From: Streptomyces gilvus
GTDB lineage: Bacteria; Actinomycetota; Actinomycetes; Streptomycetales; Streptomycetaceae
Assembly: GCF_022513565.1 (NCBI RefSeq)
Contig: NZ_JAKWBE010000030.1
Span: 42,682-106,681, forward strand
Direction: 5' to 3'
DNA: 64,000 bases
Shown here: positions 7,683 to 17,289 of the stretch, one piece after another
Layout of the letters: each line of letters starts with the position of its first letter
Numbering within the stretch: the first letter of the stretch is position 1
Notes under the pieces: model-generated
The model's input: only the letters and a program-made list of their open reading frames with translations
What the model was told of the DNA's origin: nothing
The model's database searches: none
Program-made: the position numbers and the translations under genes

Positions 7683-10463
7683 TCAGTCGACGGCGGTCGC
7701 CGGGCCAGGATCGCCTATCGCGCCGGGGATCTGCCTGCGGGAGGTGATGCCGAGCTTGCGGAACACCTTGCTCAGATGGAACTCCACGGTCGAGGCGGTG
7801 ACGAAGAGCGTCGTCGCGATCTCCCCGTTGGTCAGTCCGGAGGCCGCCATGAACGCCACCTGCCGTTCCCTCGGTGTGAGATCGAAGCGGGTCTCCTCCG
7901 ACCGCCTCCGGGCTGTCGCCCCGGTGGCGAGCAACTCGAGCCGGGCCCGCTCGGCGTACAGCACCGCACCGAAGGTGTGGAAGCTCTCGTACGCGGCACG
8001 CAACTGCTTCCTGGCGTCGGAGCGCCGCTTGCCGCGACGCAGCCACTCGCCGAACAGCAGCCGCGCGCGGGCCTGTTCGAAGGACAGCGGACTCTGCTGC
8101 AGCAGTTCGACCGACTCCTGGTAGAACTTCTCGGCGTCGTCGCCCTCGGCCGTCAGTGCCCGGCCGAGGGCCAGGCTGCCCAGCGCCCAGGGGGTGCCGG
8201 CGAGCGGGGCGCGTTCCTCCAGCCGGGCCAGGGCCGCGTTCGCGCCGGTGCGGTCGCCGGAACGGACACAGGCCTCGACGAGCAGCGGCAGGACGAGGTT
8301 GCCGCAGGCCGGGGGGTCCTCGTCGAAGACTTTTCGGGCGTGCTTCATCGCTTGCCGGTAGCGGCCCCGCCCCAGCTCGAACAGGGTCAGTGCGTGCTGT
8401 GCCAGGAGTTGGAGCACGCCGTGGCCCATGCTCCTCATCCCGGCGGCCCGCCGGACCGCCGCGCGCAGCTCGGTCTCGCGGCCGGTCAGGGCGAACAGGT
8501 GCAGCCGGTTGATGTCGCCGCCACCGAGGAAGCCGGTGGCGGCGGCGATGTCGTCGAACTCGGCGTAGCGGACCTCCGCCTGCGTGAACCGTCCGTCCAG
8601 GAGGTCGTAGCGTGCCTGGACGAGCAGTGTGATGCCCAGCGCGTACAGGGCGCCGGTGTCGCGGTCGGCCGCCGCCAGCCGGTCGGTGAGTTCGCGCCCG
8701 GCCTGGACCTCCCACAGATCGTCGCAGGCCATGGAGAGCATCACCGCGAACGGGCTGTTGGCGTCACCGATGCCGCCGTCCAGTCGTAACGCGTCCAGGG
8801 CGGCGCGCAGCGCGGGCGCGCCGCGTTCGTACCCCTGGGCCACGCGACGAGCCAGAGCCTCCATCAGAAGGTCGCGGCCGCTTTCCGGGGTGCGCTGCCG
8901 TGCGGTGAGAGCGGCAGCCGCGACCTCGGCCGGCGACGTGCCCTGCGTACAGTCGTGGGCGACCAGTACGGCGTGGAGCGCCTCGCAGAGCAGTTCCCAG
9001 GTCAGCCTCGGATCCTGTGGGCCGAGCCTGGTCACGGCGTCCATGAGCATCGCGGGGACGTCGGCGACGGCGATCTGGAACATCTGAGCGGTCGCTCGCA
9101 TGCGCAGCTCGCGGGTGCGCAGCACTGGGCCACGGATGTCGGCGCCGGCGAGGTCCAGCGCGGTGTGTGCCGCGGGCGCGTCGCCGGACATCAGATGGGC
9201 CTGGGCCGCGTCGAGGAGTCGTTCGGCGCGTTTGTCCGGGTCCTTGGTGAGGTCCGCGGCGCGGGAGAGGAACAGGGCTTGCTGGGAGTATCCGCCGCGG
9301 GAGCGGGCCCGCTGGGAGGCGGCTTCCAGGTCGTCGGCGACGCCGTCGTCCGTGGTCTCTGCGGCTTCGGCCCGGTGCCAGGCGCGGCGGTCGGCGTCGC
9401 GTACGGGGTCGCAGACGGCGGCCAGTGCCGCGTGCGCCCGGCGCAGCTCGCCCGGTTCGGCTCCGGCGTACAGCGTCGAGCGGATCAGGGGATGCCGGAA
9501 GGCGGTCGGCGTGTCCCGGCTGAGGATTCCGGCGGCGATCGCGGGCTGGACGGCGCGCGCTGACAGGCCCAGCCGCCCGGCGGCCCGCCACATCATCCCC
9601 GTGTCGTCCGAGGGGGCCGTGGCGAGCAGGAGCAACAGGGTCGCGGTCTCGGGCGGCATGGCGTGGACCAGGCGTCGGAAATGACCCTCGACCAGGCGGC
9701 TCACGGGCAGTGGATCGGGCAACGGGGCGATACCGGCCAGTTGTTCGGCGGCGAGGGCCTCGGTCAGCTCCAGCAGGGCCAGCGGATTGCCGCCCGTACC
9801 GGCGACGATCCGCTCGGCCACCGCCGTGTCCACCCGCCGGGTGGCGAAGGAGAGCAGGATCCGGGCCTCCGACTCCGGCAGACCGGTCATGGCGTGCCCG
9901 CCCAGCGAGTCGAACAGGCTGGTGTACCCGAGCCCGTCGCGGAGGGCGATGATCAGGCCCAGGGAGTCGGCGTGCAGCCGCCGAGCGGTGAACGCCAGCG
10001 CCTCGGCCGATTCCCGGTCCACCCACTGCGCGTCGTCGAGCAGGAACAGCAGCGGCTGGTCTGCGGCGGCCTCCGACAGCAGTGTCAGCGTGGCGAGCCC
10101 GACGAGGAAGCGGTCCGCGGGCGGACCCGGAACCAGGCCCAGAGCCGCGTCGAGCGCGGTCCGCTGCGGCCCGGGCAGCCGGTCCGTCCGGTTCAAGAAA
10201 GGCCGCAGCAAGCGGTGCAGCATGCCGAAGCCGAGACCGGTCTCCGATTCGACCGCGGTCAGGCGGAGCACGCGCAGTTCCGCGGCCCGCTCCGCGGCGT
10301 ACTCCAGCAGCCGGGTCTTGCCGATCCCGGGTTCGCCGGTCAGGACCAGGACTCCGCTCAGGCCGTCCCGTACGGCGTCGAGCAGTCGGCCGATGGCTTC
10401 GCGTTCGGCCCGGCGGCCGACCATCGGCGGCCCGGGTGCACGGTGGACGCCGTTCCACGCCAT
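7683..10463 (-). CDS. LAL-type LuxR-family regulator (AAA ATPase plus HTH), copy 1
   Basis: A 926-residue large ATP-binding LuxR regulator. Residues 15-200 form the ATPase, with Walker A GEPGIGKT at 43-50 and Walker B LLFLLDDAQWVD. A long helical TPR-like region follows. The last 65 residues are a LuxR HTH (LTPRERQVAFMAASGLTNGE, then IATTLFVTASTVEFHLSKVF). Such proteins are usually activators of secondary-metabolite or sugar genes and respond to a ligand bound by the helical part. GAGGGGGG stands just upstream of ATG 10463. It lies downstream of, and in the same direction as, a second LAL gene, with 86 bases between them. Confidence 0.93.
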   Translation of the reverse strand: MAWNGVHRAPGPPMVGRRAEREAIGRLLDAVRDGLSGVLVLTGEPGIGKTRLLEYAAERAAELRVLRLTAVESETGLGFGMLHRLLRPFLNRTDRLPGPQRTALDAALGLVPGPPADRFLVGLATLTLLSEAAADQPLLFLLDDAQWVDRESAEALAFTARRLHADSLGLIIALRDGLGYTSLFDSLGGHAMTGLPESEARILLSFATRRVDTAVAERIVAGTGGNPLALLELTEALAAEQLAGIAPLPDPLPVSRLVEGHFRRLVHAMPPETATLLLLLATAPSDDTGMMWRAAGRLGLSARAVQPAIAAGILSRDTPTAFRHPLIRSTLYAGAEPGELRRAHAALAAVCDPVRDADRRAWHRAEAAETTDDGVADDLEAASQRARSRGGYSQQALFLSRAADLTKDPDKRAERLLDAAQAHLMSGDAPAAHTALDLAGADIRGPVLRTRELRMRATAQMFQIAVADVPAMLMDAVTRLGPQDPRLTWELLCEALHAVLVAHDCTQGTSPAEVAAAALTARQRTPESGRDLLMEALARRVAQGYERGAPALRAALDALRLDGGIGDANSPFAVMLSMACDDLWEVQAGRELTDRLAAADRDTGALYALGITLLVQARYDLLDGRFTQAEVRYAEFDDIAAATGFLGGGDINRLHLFALTGRETELRAAVRRAAGMRSMGHGVLQLLAQHALTLFELGRGRYRQAMKHARKVFDEDPPACGNLVLPLLVEACVRSGDRTGANAALARLEERAPLAGTPWALGSLALGRALTAEGDDAEKFYQESVELLQQSPLSFEQARARLLFGEWLRRGKRRSDARKQLRAAYESFHTFGAVLYAERARLELLATGATARRRSEETRFDLTPRERQVAFMAASGLTNGEIATTLFVTASTVEFHLSKVFRKLGITSRRQIPGAIGDPGPATAVD

Positions 10464-10549
10464 AGGGCCGATCCCCCCTCGTCGATGGTCTGACGTGGGG
10501 AAACGCTAAGAGCGCCGCGCCGCCGGAAGCGAGCGTCATGTGACGGTGG

Positions 10550-13264
10550 TCAGCGCAGGGCGCTGACCACCGCCCGCAGTTCGGCACGCGAGACCACGCC
10601 CAGCTTGGGGAAGATCCGGTGCAGATGCGAGCTGATGGTGCGGTGCGAGAGGTACAGCCGCTGGCCTATCTCGCGATTGGTCAGCCCGTCCGCGGCGAGC
10701 TGGACGATCTGCAGTTCGTGGGCGGTCAGTCGGTCCCGGGCGTCCGGGGCCCGGCGGCGGCTGGTCTCGCCCGAGGCGCGCAGTTCACGGCGGGCCCTCT
10801 CTCCCCAGGGGATCGCGCCGAGTGCGTCGAACATGTCGCGGGCGGCCCGCAGGTGGTCGCGGGACTCCACACTGCGCCGACGGCGCCGTAGCCATTCGCC
10901 GTAGGCCAGGTGGGTACGGGCTCTGATCAGCGGCCAGGCGCCGAGGTCGGCGCCGAGCGCGCCCGTGAAGAGCGGGTCGGCGTCCTCGTCGGCGGCCAGC
11001 AGCGCCCGGACCAGGCGCAGTTCGGCATGCAGTACCGGCGCGGACGTCACCGTGGCGATCTCCTCCAGCTCCGTCACGATCGGCAGCACGGCCTCCAGCC
11101 GCCCGCAGTGCGCCGCCGCGTCGACGAGGTCACCCACGGCGGTCAGCCGCAGGGCCACCTGGAACGCGGGATCGGCCGGATCGTGGAGCCGGCGGAGATG
11201 ACCGAATGCCTCCTCGAACCGTCCCGCGCCCGCCGCGGCCAGCCCGCGTGCCATCGACGCGGTGGCCAGCACCGGACGCGCCCCGGCCGGCAGCCCGATG
11301 CCCTCCGCCTCCTCGGCCAGCTCCAGGGCGGAATCCACCTCACCGCGCAGGGCGGCCAGCTTGGCCGCGGTGGCGGTCATCAACGCGTACATCATCGACT
11401 GGCTGGTCTCGCGCGCCAGCCGCCGTGACTCCTCGGTCGCGGCGATCGCAGCGCCGAGATCGCCGACCACCAGCGCGCTCCACGCGTCCGCGCCCACCGT
11501 CCGAGCCAGCAGCCCCAGACGTCCCTGGGCGCGCAGGGGCGCACCACCGGCCGCGGAGAACGCCCGCGCCAGGTCGAAGCCGCCGACGAGGAGCGAGGCG
11601 GTGCTGAGCATGCGGTAGGAGCGGCCGTCGTCGCCCTCCTTCAGGGCGATGTGCCGGGCCCGGTCCAGGACGAAGGTGCCGCGCTCGACCGGGGCGGCGT
11701 AGGCGCAGATGGCCAGGCGCCACGGATCGAGTTCGTCGAGCCCCATCCGCTCCACTGCCCGCAGGACCGCGCGGCGGCCCTCCGGCCCCGGATCGGACCA
11801 GAAGCACAACTGCGCGGCACTCCACAGGATCCGCAGCGCCAGCGCCCGGTCCTCCGCGGCCATCTCCTCGGCGAGCGCCGTCAGTGAGTTGGCTCCCGAG
11901 GCGTGGCTGTGCAGCCCCTCGTCGAAGCTGCCGCGCAGCCAGACGACCGTGGCGTGCTGCCGCCGCGACAGCGGCCCGGTGAGCGCCTGGTCCAGCAGCC
12001 GGGTCACCGTCTCGGGCCGGCCGAGCTCGACGGCGAAGTCGGCGGCACGCAGCAGCCGTTCCGCCCGGCGGTCGGTGTCCTCGCTGAGCGCGGCGGCCTG
12101 TTCGAGGGCCGTGACGGCTGCCGCGATGCCGCCCCGGTGCGCGGCGCGGTGAGCGGCGTCCTGCAACGCGGCTGCGACGGCTTCGTCCGGGGCGTCGGCA
12201 GCGGCGGCCCGGTGACGCAGCTGCCGGTCGGGGTGTTCGTCGAGTACGGCGGCGAGGGCGGCGTGTGCGGCGCGGCGGACGCCGGTGGGCATGGTCTGGT
12301 GGATCGCCGACCGCATCAGCGGATGCCCGAACCGCAGCTCCGTACCGACGACTTGGACGAGCCGAGCCCGTACGGCGGGGTCGAGCTCGTCGCTTCCGGC
12401 TCTGGCGCCGGTCAACTGCCGGGTCGCGCGGTAGATCTCGGGGAGTGACGGGCTGTCGTCGAGGGCCGCGATCAACAGCAGACTGCGGGTGATGTCGGGC
12501 AGGCTTTCCAGACGGTCGGTGAAGGCCCGCTCCAGCCGCTCGGTGAGCGGCAGCTGCGACAGATGCGGATCGGCCGACGCGCCGAGGGTCCGGGACAGCT
12601 CGGTCAGGGCCAAGGGGTTCCCTGCCGCCTCGGCCAGCAGCCGGCGATGCGCGGTCGGCCGCGACTCCGGGGCGCGGTCCGCCAGGAGTTCCCGGGCCTG
12701 GCCGTCCGTGAGCGGCCCCAGGGTCAGGGAGGTGAGTTCGTCGGAGTCCAGCCGCGATCGGTAGCCCTCGCGTGCGGCTCCCACGATGACCACCGGCTCC
12801 GTGCCGATCCTTCGCGCCACGAAGGCCAGGACGCCGGCCGTGGCGTCGTCGAGCCACTGGACGTCGTCGACGAGGACCAGCACGGGCGCGACCGCGGCCG
12901 CGTCGGCCAGCAGGTTGAGAACCGCCAGACCGACCAGGAAGGCGTCCGCGACACCGGCCTCGGCGTGCCCGAAAGCGGTGTCCAGGGCCTGCTGATGCAG
13001 CGCGGACAGGTCATCGGCAACGGCGGCCAACGGGCGCAGGATCAACTGCAGACCGGCATAGGGGATGTCGCTCTCGGCCTCGACACCGCTGGTGCGCAGG
13101 ACCCGGTAACCGAGCCTGTCGGCGAGCTGGGCGGCCTCGGCGAGCAGCGCCGTCTTCCCGATACCGGGCGCCCCACGGACCAGCACCGCGTCCTGGTGGC
13201 TTTGCGGCTCGGCCAACAGCCGGCGCAACACGTCCAACTGGTCGTCCCGACCGATGAGTTCCAC
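10550..13264 (-). CDS. LAL-type LuxR-family regulator, copy 2
   Basis: A 904-residue paralogue-like partner of the preceding LAL gene. It has Walker A GAPGIGKT at residues 31-38, Walker B VLVLVDDVQWLDD, a long helical region, and a C-terminal LuxR HTH (LTAHELQIVQLAADGLTNRE, then IGQRLYLSHRTISSHLHRIF). Start GTG 13264 follows a GGGGGG purine run six bases away. Overall likeness between the two LALs is confined to the usual family blocks, so tandem duplication is not evident. The target genes are unknown; the hydrolase-SDR pair at 5.8-7.5 kb is the nearest candidate. Confidence 0.93.
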   Translation of the reverse strand: MELIGRDDQLDVLRRLLAEPQSHQDAVLVRGAPGIGKTALLAEAAQLADRLGYRVLRTSGVEAESDIPYAGLQLILRPLAAVADDLSALHQQALDTAFGHAEAGVADAFLVGLAVLNLLADAAAVAPVLVLVDDVQWLDDATAGVLAFVARRIGTEPVVIVGAAREGYRSRLDSDELTSLTLGPLTDGQARELLADRAPESRPTAHRRLLAEAAGNPLALTELSRTLGASADPHLSQLPLTERLERAFTDRLESLPDITRSLLLIAALDDSPSLPEIYRATRQLTGARAGSDELDPAVRARLVQVVGTELRFGHPLMRSAIHQTMPTGVRRAAHAALAAVLDEHPDRQLRHRAAAADAPDEAVAAALQDAAHRAAHRGGIAAAVTALEQAAALSEDTDRRAERLLRAADFAVELGRPETVTRLLDQALTGPLSRRQHATVVWLRGSFDEGLHSHASGANSLTALAEEMAAEDRALALRILWSAAQLCFWSDPGPEGRRAVLRAVERMGLDELDPWRLAICAYAAPVERGTFVLDRARHIALKEGDDGRSYRMLSTASLLVGGFDLARAFSAAGGAPLRAQGRLGLLARTVGADAWSALVVGDLGAAIAATEESRRLARETSQSMMYALMTATAAKLAALRGEVDSALELAEEAEGIGLPAGARPVLATASMARGLAAAGAGRFEEAFGHLRRLHDPADPAFQVALRLTAVGDLVDAAAHCGRLEAVLPIVTELEEIATVTSAPVLHAELRLVRALLAADEDADPLFTGALGADLGAWPLIRARTHLAYGEWLRRRRRSVESRDHLRAARDMFDALGAIPWGERARRELRASGETSRRRAPDARDRLTAHELQIVQLAADGLTNREIGQRLYLSHRTISSHLHRIFPKLGVVSRAELRAVVSALR

Positions 13265-13487
13265 GATCCCCCCATCAGACCGGGTCGCCGGACGCGGTCC
13301 GTATGAAAGGTCAGACTACTGTGCCGCGTCCGTTGGGCCTGAACGAAAAGCCAGGCCGCGACGGCCACCGGCCTTGCCCCCACCTCGGAACCAGACGGTG
13401 CCCACACGTCTCTCGGCGAGGACGCGAGGCCCGGGATACCCCCAGACGGCCGTTCCTCCTACGACACGAGTCTGTACGGGACGGTTT

Positions 13488-14321
13488 TCAGCCGAGCCTG
13501 TGCAGCACGTCGGCGACGGTGGCCCGGTACGTCCGCAGCGCCTGCAGCCCCGCGGCATAGCGGTCGCGGTGTCCGGCGATGTCCGCGGTCTGTTCCCGTG
13601 CCCGGACGGCGTGCCACAGTTCGGCCGTGTGGTGGCGGCGCTTGCAGGTGACGTCCGCGGTGGCGGTGGCCCGCTCCCGCGTCGTATGCCGGGTGTTGCC
13701 GTCACTGCCGCGCTTCCAGGCGGAGTCGGTGTACGCGGTCACGGGGTCGGCATAGCGGGCGAAGTCCTGCGCGGCCACACAGCGGGACCACACATCCCAC
13801 GCCGCACGCAGACGCGGGTCGCGCTTGACGGCCTTGTCGACCTCGGTCTCCCAGCTCTGGGCGTAGAGCCAGTCCCGCTTGACGTCGATGCCGCGCATGA
13901 GCCGCCGACTCGCCTCCGCGTTGCAGGAGGGGAAGTCCGCGTACTCGGCGCTGGTCATCCGGCGGCCCTTCGGCCGCGCAATCGTGGACTTCGCCGGGTC
14001 CCAGCCGTAGCCCCAGCGGCGGGCGGCGGAGAGGTCCAGGACGCCGTAGTCGGTGCCGACCGCGGTGGCGACGATGGGATCGCTGGGGTAGCGGGGGTCG
14101 AGCGGGAAGTCCGGGTGGCCGTGCTGCGCCATGCACTGCCGGACCAGCAACGCCGAAGCCCGCTGCGACCGCTGGTAGTCCCTGGACGTGAAGTCGTAGC
14201 GATCAGCCGGGAGGGGGCCCAGGTCGGACGCCGTACGGATGGCCTCGGGCCGTCCAGAACCAGAGACACACAGCGCCGCCAGCGCCGCCACGACCCCCAG
14301 ACGCCACCCCCGCGTTGTCAT
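13488..14321 (-). CDS. Secreted or lipid-anchored protein of unknown function
   Basis: A 277-residue protein that I do not recognise. The first 22 residues form a short signal (RLGVVAALAALCVSGSG) whose cysteine lacks a canonical lipobox. The rest is mostly helical and charged, with four further cysteines (RQCMAQHG, PSCNAEASR, WSRCVAAQ, DVTCKRRHH) and many Trp/Tyr/Arg residues. Cys-Met and Ser-Cys pairs in such a pattern recur in exported Streptomyces proteins of unknown role. ATG 14321 was chosen because it opens the signal peptide; the open frame extends a further 135 bases upstream without a signal. Confidence 0.7.
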   Translation of the reverse strand: MTTRGWRLGVVAALAALCVSGSGRPEAIRTASDLGPLPADRYDFTSRDYQRSQRASALLVRQCMAQHGHPDFPLDPRYPSDPIVATAVGTDYGVLDLSAARRWGYGWDPAKSTIARPKGRRMTSAEYADFPSCNAEASRRLMRGIDVKRDWLYAQSWETEVDKAVKRDPRLRAAWDVWSRCVAAQDFARYADPVTAYTDSAWKRGSDGNTRHTTRERATATADVTCKRRHHTAELWHAVRAREQTADIAGHRDRYAAGLQALRTYRATVADVLHRLG

Positions 14322-14795
14322 GTCCAGGGATGCTACCGAACGGCATGCGACAGCCGACCACGGCCCCGACAACGCATCCACGCCCACACGGGCCTGATCG
14401 TCGAAGTCGATGGACCCGGACCGGAACCGGCTGCGCCCCGATGCGTGGTGGATCACTCGGGCGTTGGCCCTGACGTGGCGTCAACTGATGTGCAGTGGGC
14501 GAGGATCGAGCCGTAGCCGCCGCACCGAGCACCGAAACGGGTTGGCTGGTGGCGGTGCGCGCCGTCAACGGCAGCCGGGAGCGGGTGCCGGCCGCGCTGA
14601 CGGCCCAGGCTGACGCTGAGGAGGATGGCTCGGCCCGTGTCGGATGACTCCATGATCGTGCGCGCTCAACGGCACGCTGCCGGGATCCGCAATCCCGCAT
14701 TAAAGGGTTCCCGCCGCGCGGGCGGGGTGGCGGCGCACGTTCTGGTCCCCCGAACGGCCTGCCAGGGCGCGACAGGCGTAGGGGGAGGGGCTCCC
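14322..14795. other. Intergenic region with a short GC hairpin, no gene seen
   Basis: About 470 bases between divergent genes with no recognisable coding sequence on either strand. A perfect 6-bp stem (CCCGCC/GGCGGG, 14710-14726, five-base loop) lies about 70 bases before the beta-lactamase-family start and could sit in its 5' untranslated leader. A small A/T-rich patch (GCATTAAAGG) just before it may be part of a promoter. Confidence 0.25.
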
Positions 14796-16439
14796 ATGGG
14801 AGTCATGTCCCGACTCCACAGCGCATACCCGCGCTCACTTCGCTCCGCCGCGGCAGTGGGCCTGGTCGCGGCCCTGGCCGTCGGCTGTACCGCGGCCGAT
14901 GCCGACACCACCGTCGCGGGCCGTGCGGCCGTCGGGACGTCGCCGCTGCCCACCGTCCCACCCGCCCAGCCACCGGCGAAGCTCACCCGTGCCAAGGTCG
15001 AGACCGCGGTGAGCCGGCTCGACGACGTCGTACATGACGCCATGCACCGCACCGGTGTGCCCGGAATCGCCGTGGGCGTGGTGTACGACGACAAGGTGAT
15101 GTACCTGAAGGGGTTCGGCGTGCGGAAGGTGGGCACGAAGGACCGGGTCGGAGCGGACACGGTCTTCCAGCTCGCCTCGGTCTCCAAGCCCCTTGCCTCC
15201 ACCGTGGTCGCCGCGGCCGTGGGCGAGAAGACCGTGGGCTGGGACGACCCGGTCGTCAAGTACACCCCCGGCTTCGCGCTGAAGGACCCGTGGGTCAGCA
15301 GCCATGTCACGCTGGCCGACCTGTTCTCGCATCGCAGCGGACTGCCCGACCACGCCGGCGACCTCCTGGAGGACCTCGGCTACGACCGCTCGTACATCCT
15401 GGACCACCTGCGCTACGAACCGCTGGCCCCCTTCCGTGCCCACTACGCGTACACCAACTTCGGGCTGACCGAAGCCGCCGTCGCCACCGCACGGGCGGCC
15501 GGGAGCAACTGGGAGAAGCTGTCCGCCGACAAGGTGTACCGGCCGCTGGGGATGGACTCCACCAGCTCCTCGTTCGCCGACTACGAGAAGGCGGGCAACA
15601 AGGCCTCCCTGCACGTGAGGACCGGGAGCACCTGGAGTGCCTCGTACGTGCGTGACCCGGACGCCCAGAGCCCGGCGGGCGGTGCCAGCTCCACGGTCCG
15701 GGACATGACGAAGTGGCTGCGCCTGCAACTGGACAACGGAAAGTTCGAGGGACGGCAGGTCGTCGACGCCGACGCGCTGGAGGAGACTCACGTGCCGCAC
15801 ATGGTCTCCGAGCCGCCGCACTCGCCCGCGGGCAGGACCGGGTTCTACGGGCTCGGCTGGAACGTGAGCTACGACGACCAGGGCAGGCTGAAGCTCGGCC
15901 ACTCCGGCGGCTTCGCGCTCGGGGCGGCCACCAACGTCGCCCTGCTGCCCTCGGAGAAGCTCGGCATCGTCGTCCTGACCAACGGCGAGCCCATCGGTGT
16001 GCCGGAGGCGATCTCCGCCACGTTCCTCGACACCGCGCAGACGGGCGGCCCGACCGTCGACTGGCTGAAGTTCCTCGGGCCGATCTTCCAGCAGACCCTG
16101 CAGGGGGAGCGCTCGCAGGTCGACTACAGCAAGCCCCCGGCCTCGCCCGCACCCGCCAAGGCGAACAGCGCCTACACCGGGACGTACGCCAATGAGTACT
16201 ACGGCCCGTTGACCGTCAGCGCCCGGGGGAACGAACTCACCCTGCAGATCGGGCCCAAGAAGCAACGGTTCGTCCTGGTGCACTACGACGGTGACACGTT
16301 CAGCTACCGCACCACCGGCGAAATGGCCGTCGGCCTGACCGGTGTGACCTTCACCGTCGGCTCCGGCGGACGCGCCGACAAGGTCCGGGTGGAGAACCTC
16401 GACACAAGCGGTCTCGGGACCTTCACGAGGAAGGGCTAG
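14796..16439 (+). CDS. Beta-lactamase-family serine hydrolase, lipoprotein
   Basis: A 547-residue class C beta-lactamase/DD-peptidase-like serine hydrolase. Signal peptide with lipobox LAVGC (Cys31). Catalytic motifs are SVSK (Ser128-Lys131), YTN in the HYAYTNFG segment, and HSG in LGHSGGF. An extra C-terminal beta domain (YTGTYANEYYGPLTV onward) resembles the domain that follows this fold in many penicillin-binding-protein-like esterases. It probably acts outside the cell on D-amino-acid peptides or esters; resistance to beta-lactams cannot be inferred. ATG 14796 follows GGGGGAGGGG by five bases; ATG 14805 is a possible alternative. Confidence 0.9.
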   Translation: MGVMSRLHSAYPRSLRSAAAVGLVAALAVGCTAADADTTVAGRAAVGTSPLPTVPPAQPPAKLTRAKVETAVSRLDDVVHDAMHRTGVPGIAVGVVYDDKVMYLKGFGVRKVGTKDRVGADTVFQLASVSKPLASTVVAAAVGEKTVGWDDPVVKYTPGFALKDPWVSSHVTLADLFSHRSGLPDHAGDLLEDLGYDRSYILDHLRYEPLAPFRAHYAYTNFGLTEAAVATARAAGSNWEKLSADKVYRPLGMDSTSSSFADYEKAGNKASLHVRTGSTWSASYVRDPDAQSPAGGASSTVRDMTKWLRLQLDNGKFEGRQVVDADALEETHVPHMVSEPPHSPAGRTGFYGLGWNVSYDDQGRLKLGHSGGFALGAATNVALLPSEKLGIVVLTNGEPIGVPEAISATFLDTAQTGGPTVDWLKFLGPIFQQTLQGERSQVDYSKPPASPAPAKANSAYTGTYANEYYGPLTVSARGNELTLQIGPKKQRFVLVHYDGDTFSYRTTGEMAVGLTGVTFTVGSGGRADKVRVENLDTSGLGTFTRKG

Positions 16440-16543
16440 CCTGCGGGCAAGCCCGAACGGACGGGCGCGGAGGGGGCGTTGCCGCCTTCGCGCCCATTTT
16501 CTACGCCCATGTGATCGTCCAGGCCGGATTCCGCAGGCGGGGC

Positions 16544-16577
16544 GGCAAGGTTCCGGCAAGGTTCCGGCAAGGCTTCC
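16544..16577. repeat. Three 11-bp tandem repeats
   Basis: GGCAAGGTTCC occurs twice in tandem, followed by a third copy with one extra base (GGCAAGGCTTCC). It lies in the 250-base spacer before the small secreted-protein gene. It may be replication slippage or a protein-binding array; nothing decides between these. Confidence 0.5.
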
Positions 16578-16693
16578 TGCCCAGTGTCGTCATGTGCACC
16601 GAGGGACCACGCCGGCCACCGGAGCGGAAGGTCCCGTCGGCGCACGTGATCGCGCATCTGCGCGAGGGACGTGGGACAAAGGAGAGGGAATCG

Positions 16694-17194
16694 ATGCGAA
16701 CGACACGACGGGCAAGCCTGGCTTCGTTGACGGCAGTGGCGGCGCTGGCCGTCCCGGCGCTGGTGGTGGGTGGCACAGGAACGGCGTCGGCGCAGGTGGC
16801 GTCGAAGACGGCTGCCGCCGAGGCCCAGTGCACCGGATTCACCAACGTGAGCGTTGGTGGCGGCTGGTACCTCCATGTGCCGTCGGTGGGCTCGGGAACG
16901 GGCAACTACAACTGCGTCGTGGTCCGGGGGATGAACGGCATCTCCGTACTGGTCGTGCAGGAGAGTCTGAACGCCTGTTTCGGCCAGGGCATCGCGGAGG
17001 ACCGGGACTTCGGCGGCAACACCGAGCAGGCGGTCAAGAACGCCCAGTCGCAGATCAACCGGAACTGGGGCAGTCACGTGCTGGACGTCGACGGTCGCTT
17101 CGGTCCCAAGACCAGCGCCAAGTTCCTCTTCCAGGCATACGACTACAGCAACGGTCAGAACGGCAGGCACACGGGCTACTGCTACGGGCGGTAG
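16694..17194 (+). CDS. Small secreted protein with a peptidoglycan-binding-like fold
   Basis: A 166-residue exported protein. A Sec signal occupies residues 1-33 (RRASLASLTAVAALAVPALV, cut after TASA). The mature part has four cysteines (QCTGF, YNCVV, NACFG, GYCYG) likely to form disulphides. A repeat-like block, VVQESLNACFGQGI ... DFGGNTEQAVKNAQSQIN ... VDGRFGPKTSAKFLFQAY, follows the PG_binding_1 pattern (VxxLQxxLN, DGxFGPxTxxAVxxFQ). It may bind cell wall. AAAGGAGAGGG stands nine bases before ATG 16694. No enzyme domain is present. Confidence 0.8.
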   Translation: MRTTRRASLASLTAVAALAVPALVVGGTGTASAQVASKTAAAEAQCTGFTNVSVGGGWYLHVPSVGSGTGNYNCVVVRGMNGISVLVVQESLNACFGQGIAEDRDFGGNTEQAVKNAQSQINRNWGSHVLDVDGRFGPKTSAKFLFQAYDYSNGQNGRHTGYCYGR

Positions 17195-17204
17195 TTCATG
17201 ACGG

Positions 17205-17231
17205 GTCCGCACGGCGGCCGGCCGTGCGGAC
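17205..17231 (+). terminator. Perfect 11-bp stem-loop after the small secreted-protein gene
   Basis: GTCCGCACGGC pairs perfectly with GCCGTGCGGAC across a five-base loop, ten bases after the TAG stop. There is no T-run, as is usual for Streptomyces terminators. Confidence 0.7.
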
Positions 17232-17257
17232 ACGCTGCCCGTCGTCCGGCGGCTCAG

Positions 17258-17289
17258 CGGACCCTGAGCAGTTGCCCGCTCAGGGTCCG
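17258..17289. terminator. Perfect 12-bp stem-loop between convergent genes, probably bidirectional
   Basis: CGGACCCTGAGC pairs perfectly with GCTCAGGGTCCG around an eight-base loop. The right arm contains the stop codon of the AfsR-type gene on the minus strand. The symmetric structure and convergent setting suggest termination from both sides. Confidence 0.7.

Noticed and set aside
8764..10587. 607-residue open frame within the LAL gene
   Set aside because: Same-strand shadow of copy 1; only Arg/Gly/Ala-rich nonsense with no domain.
14835..16559. 574-residue open frame antisense to the beta-lactamase-family gene
   Set aside because: Antisense shadow caused by high-GC codon use; the plus-strand product carries intact SxxK, YxN and HxG motifs.
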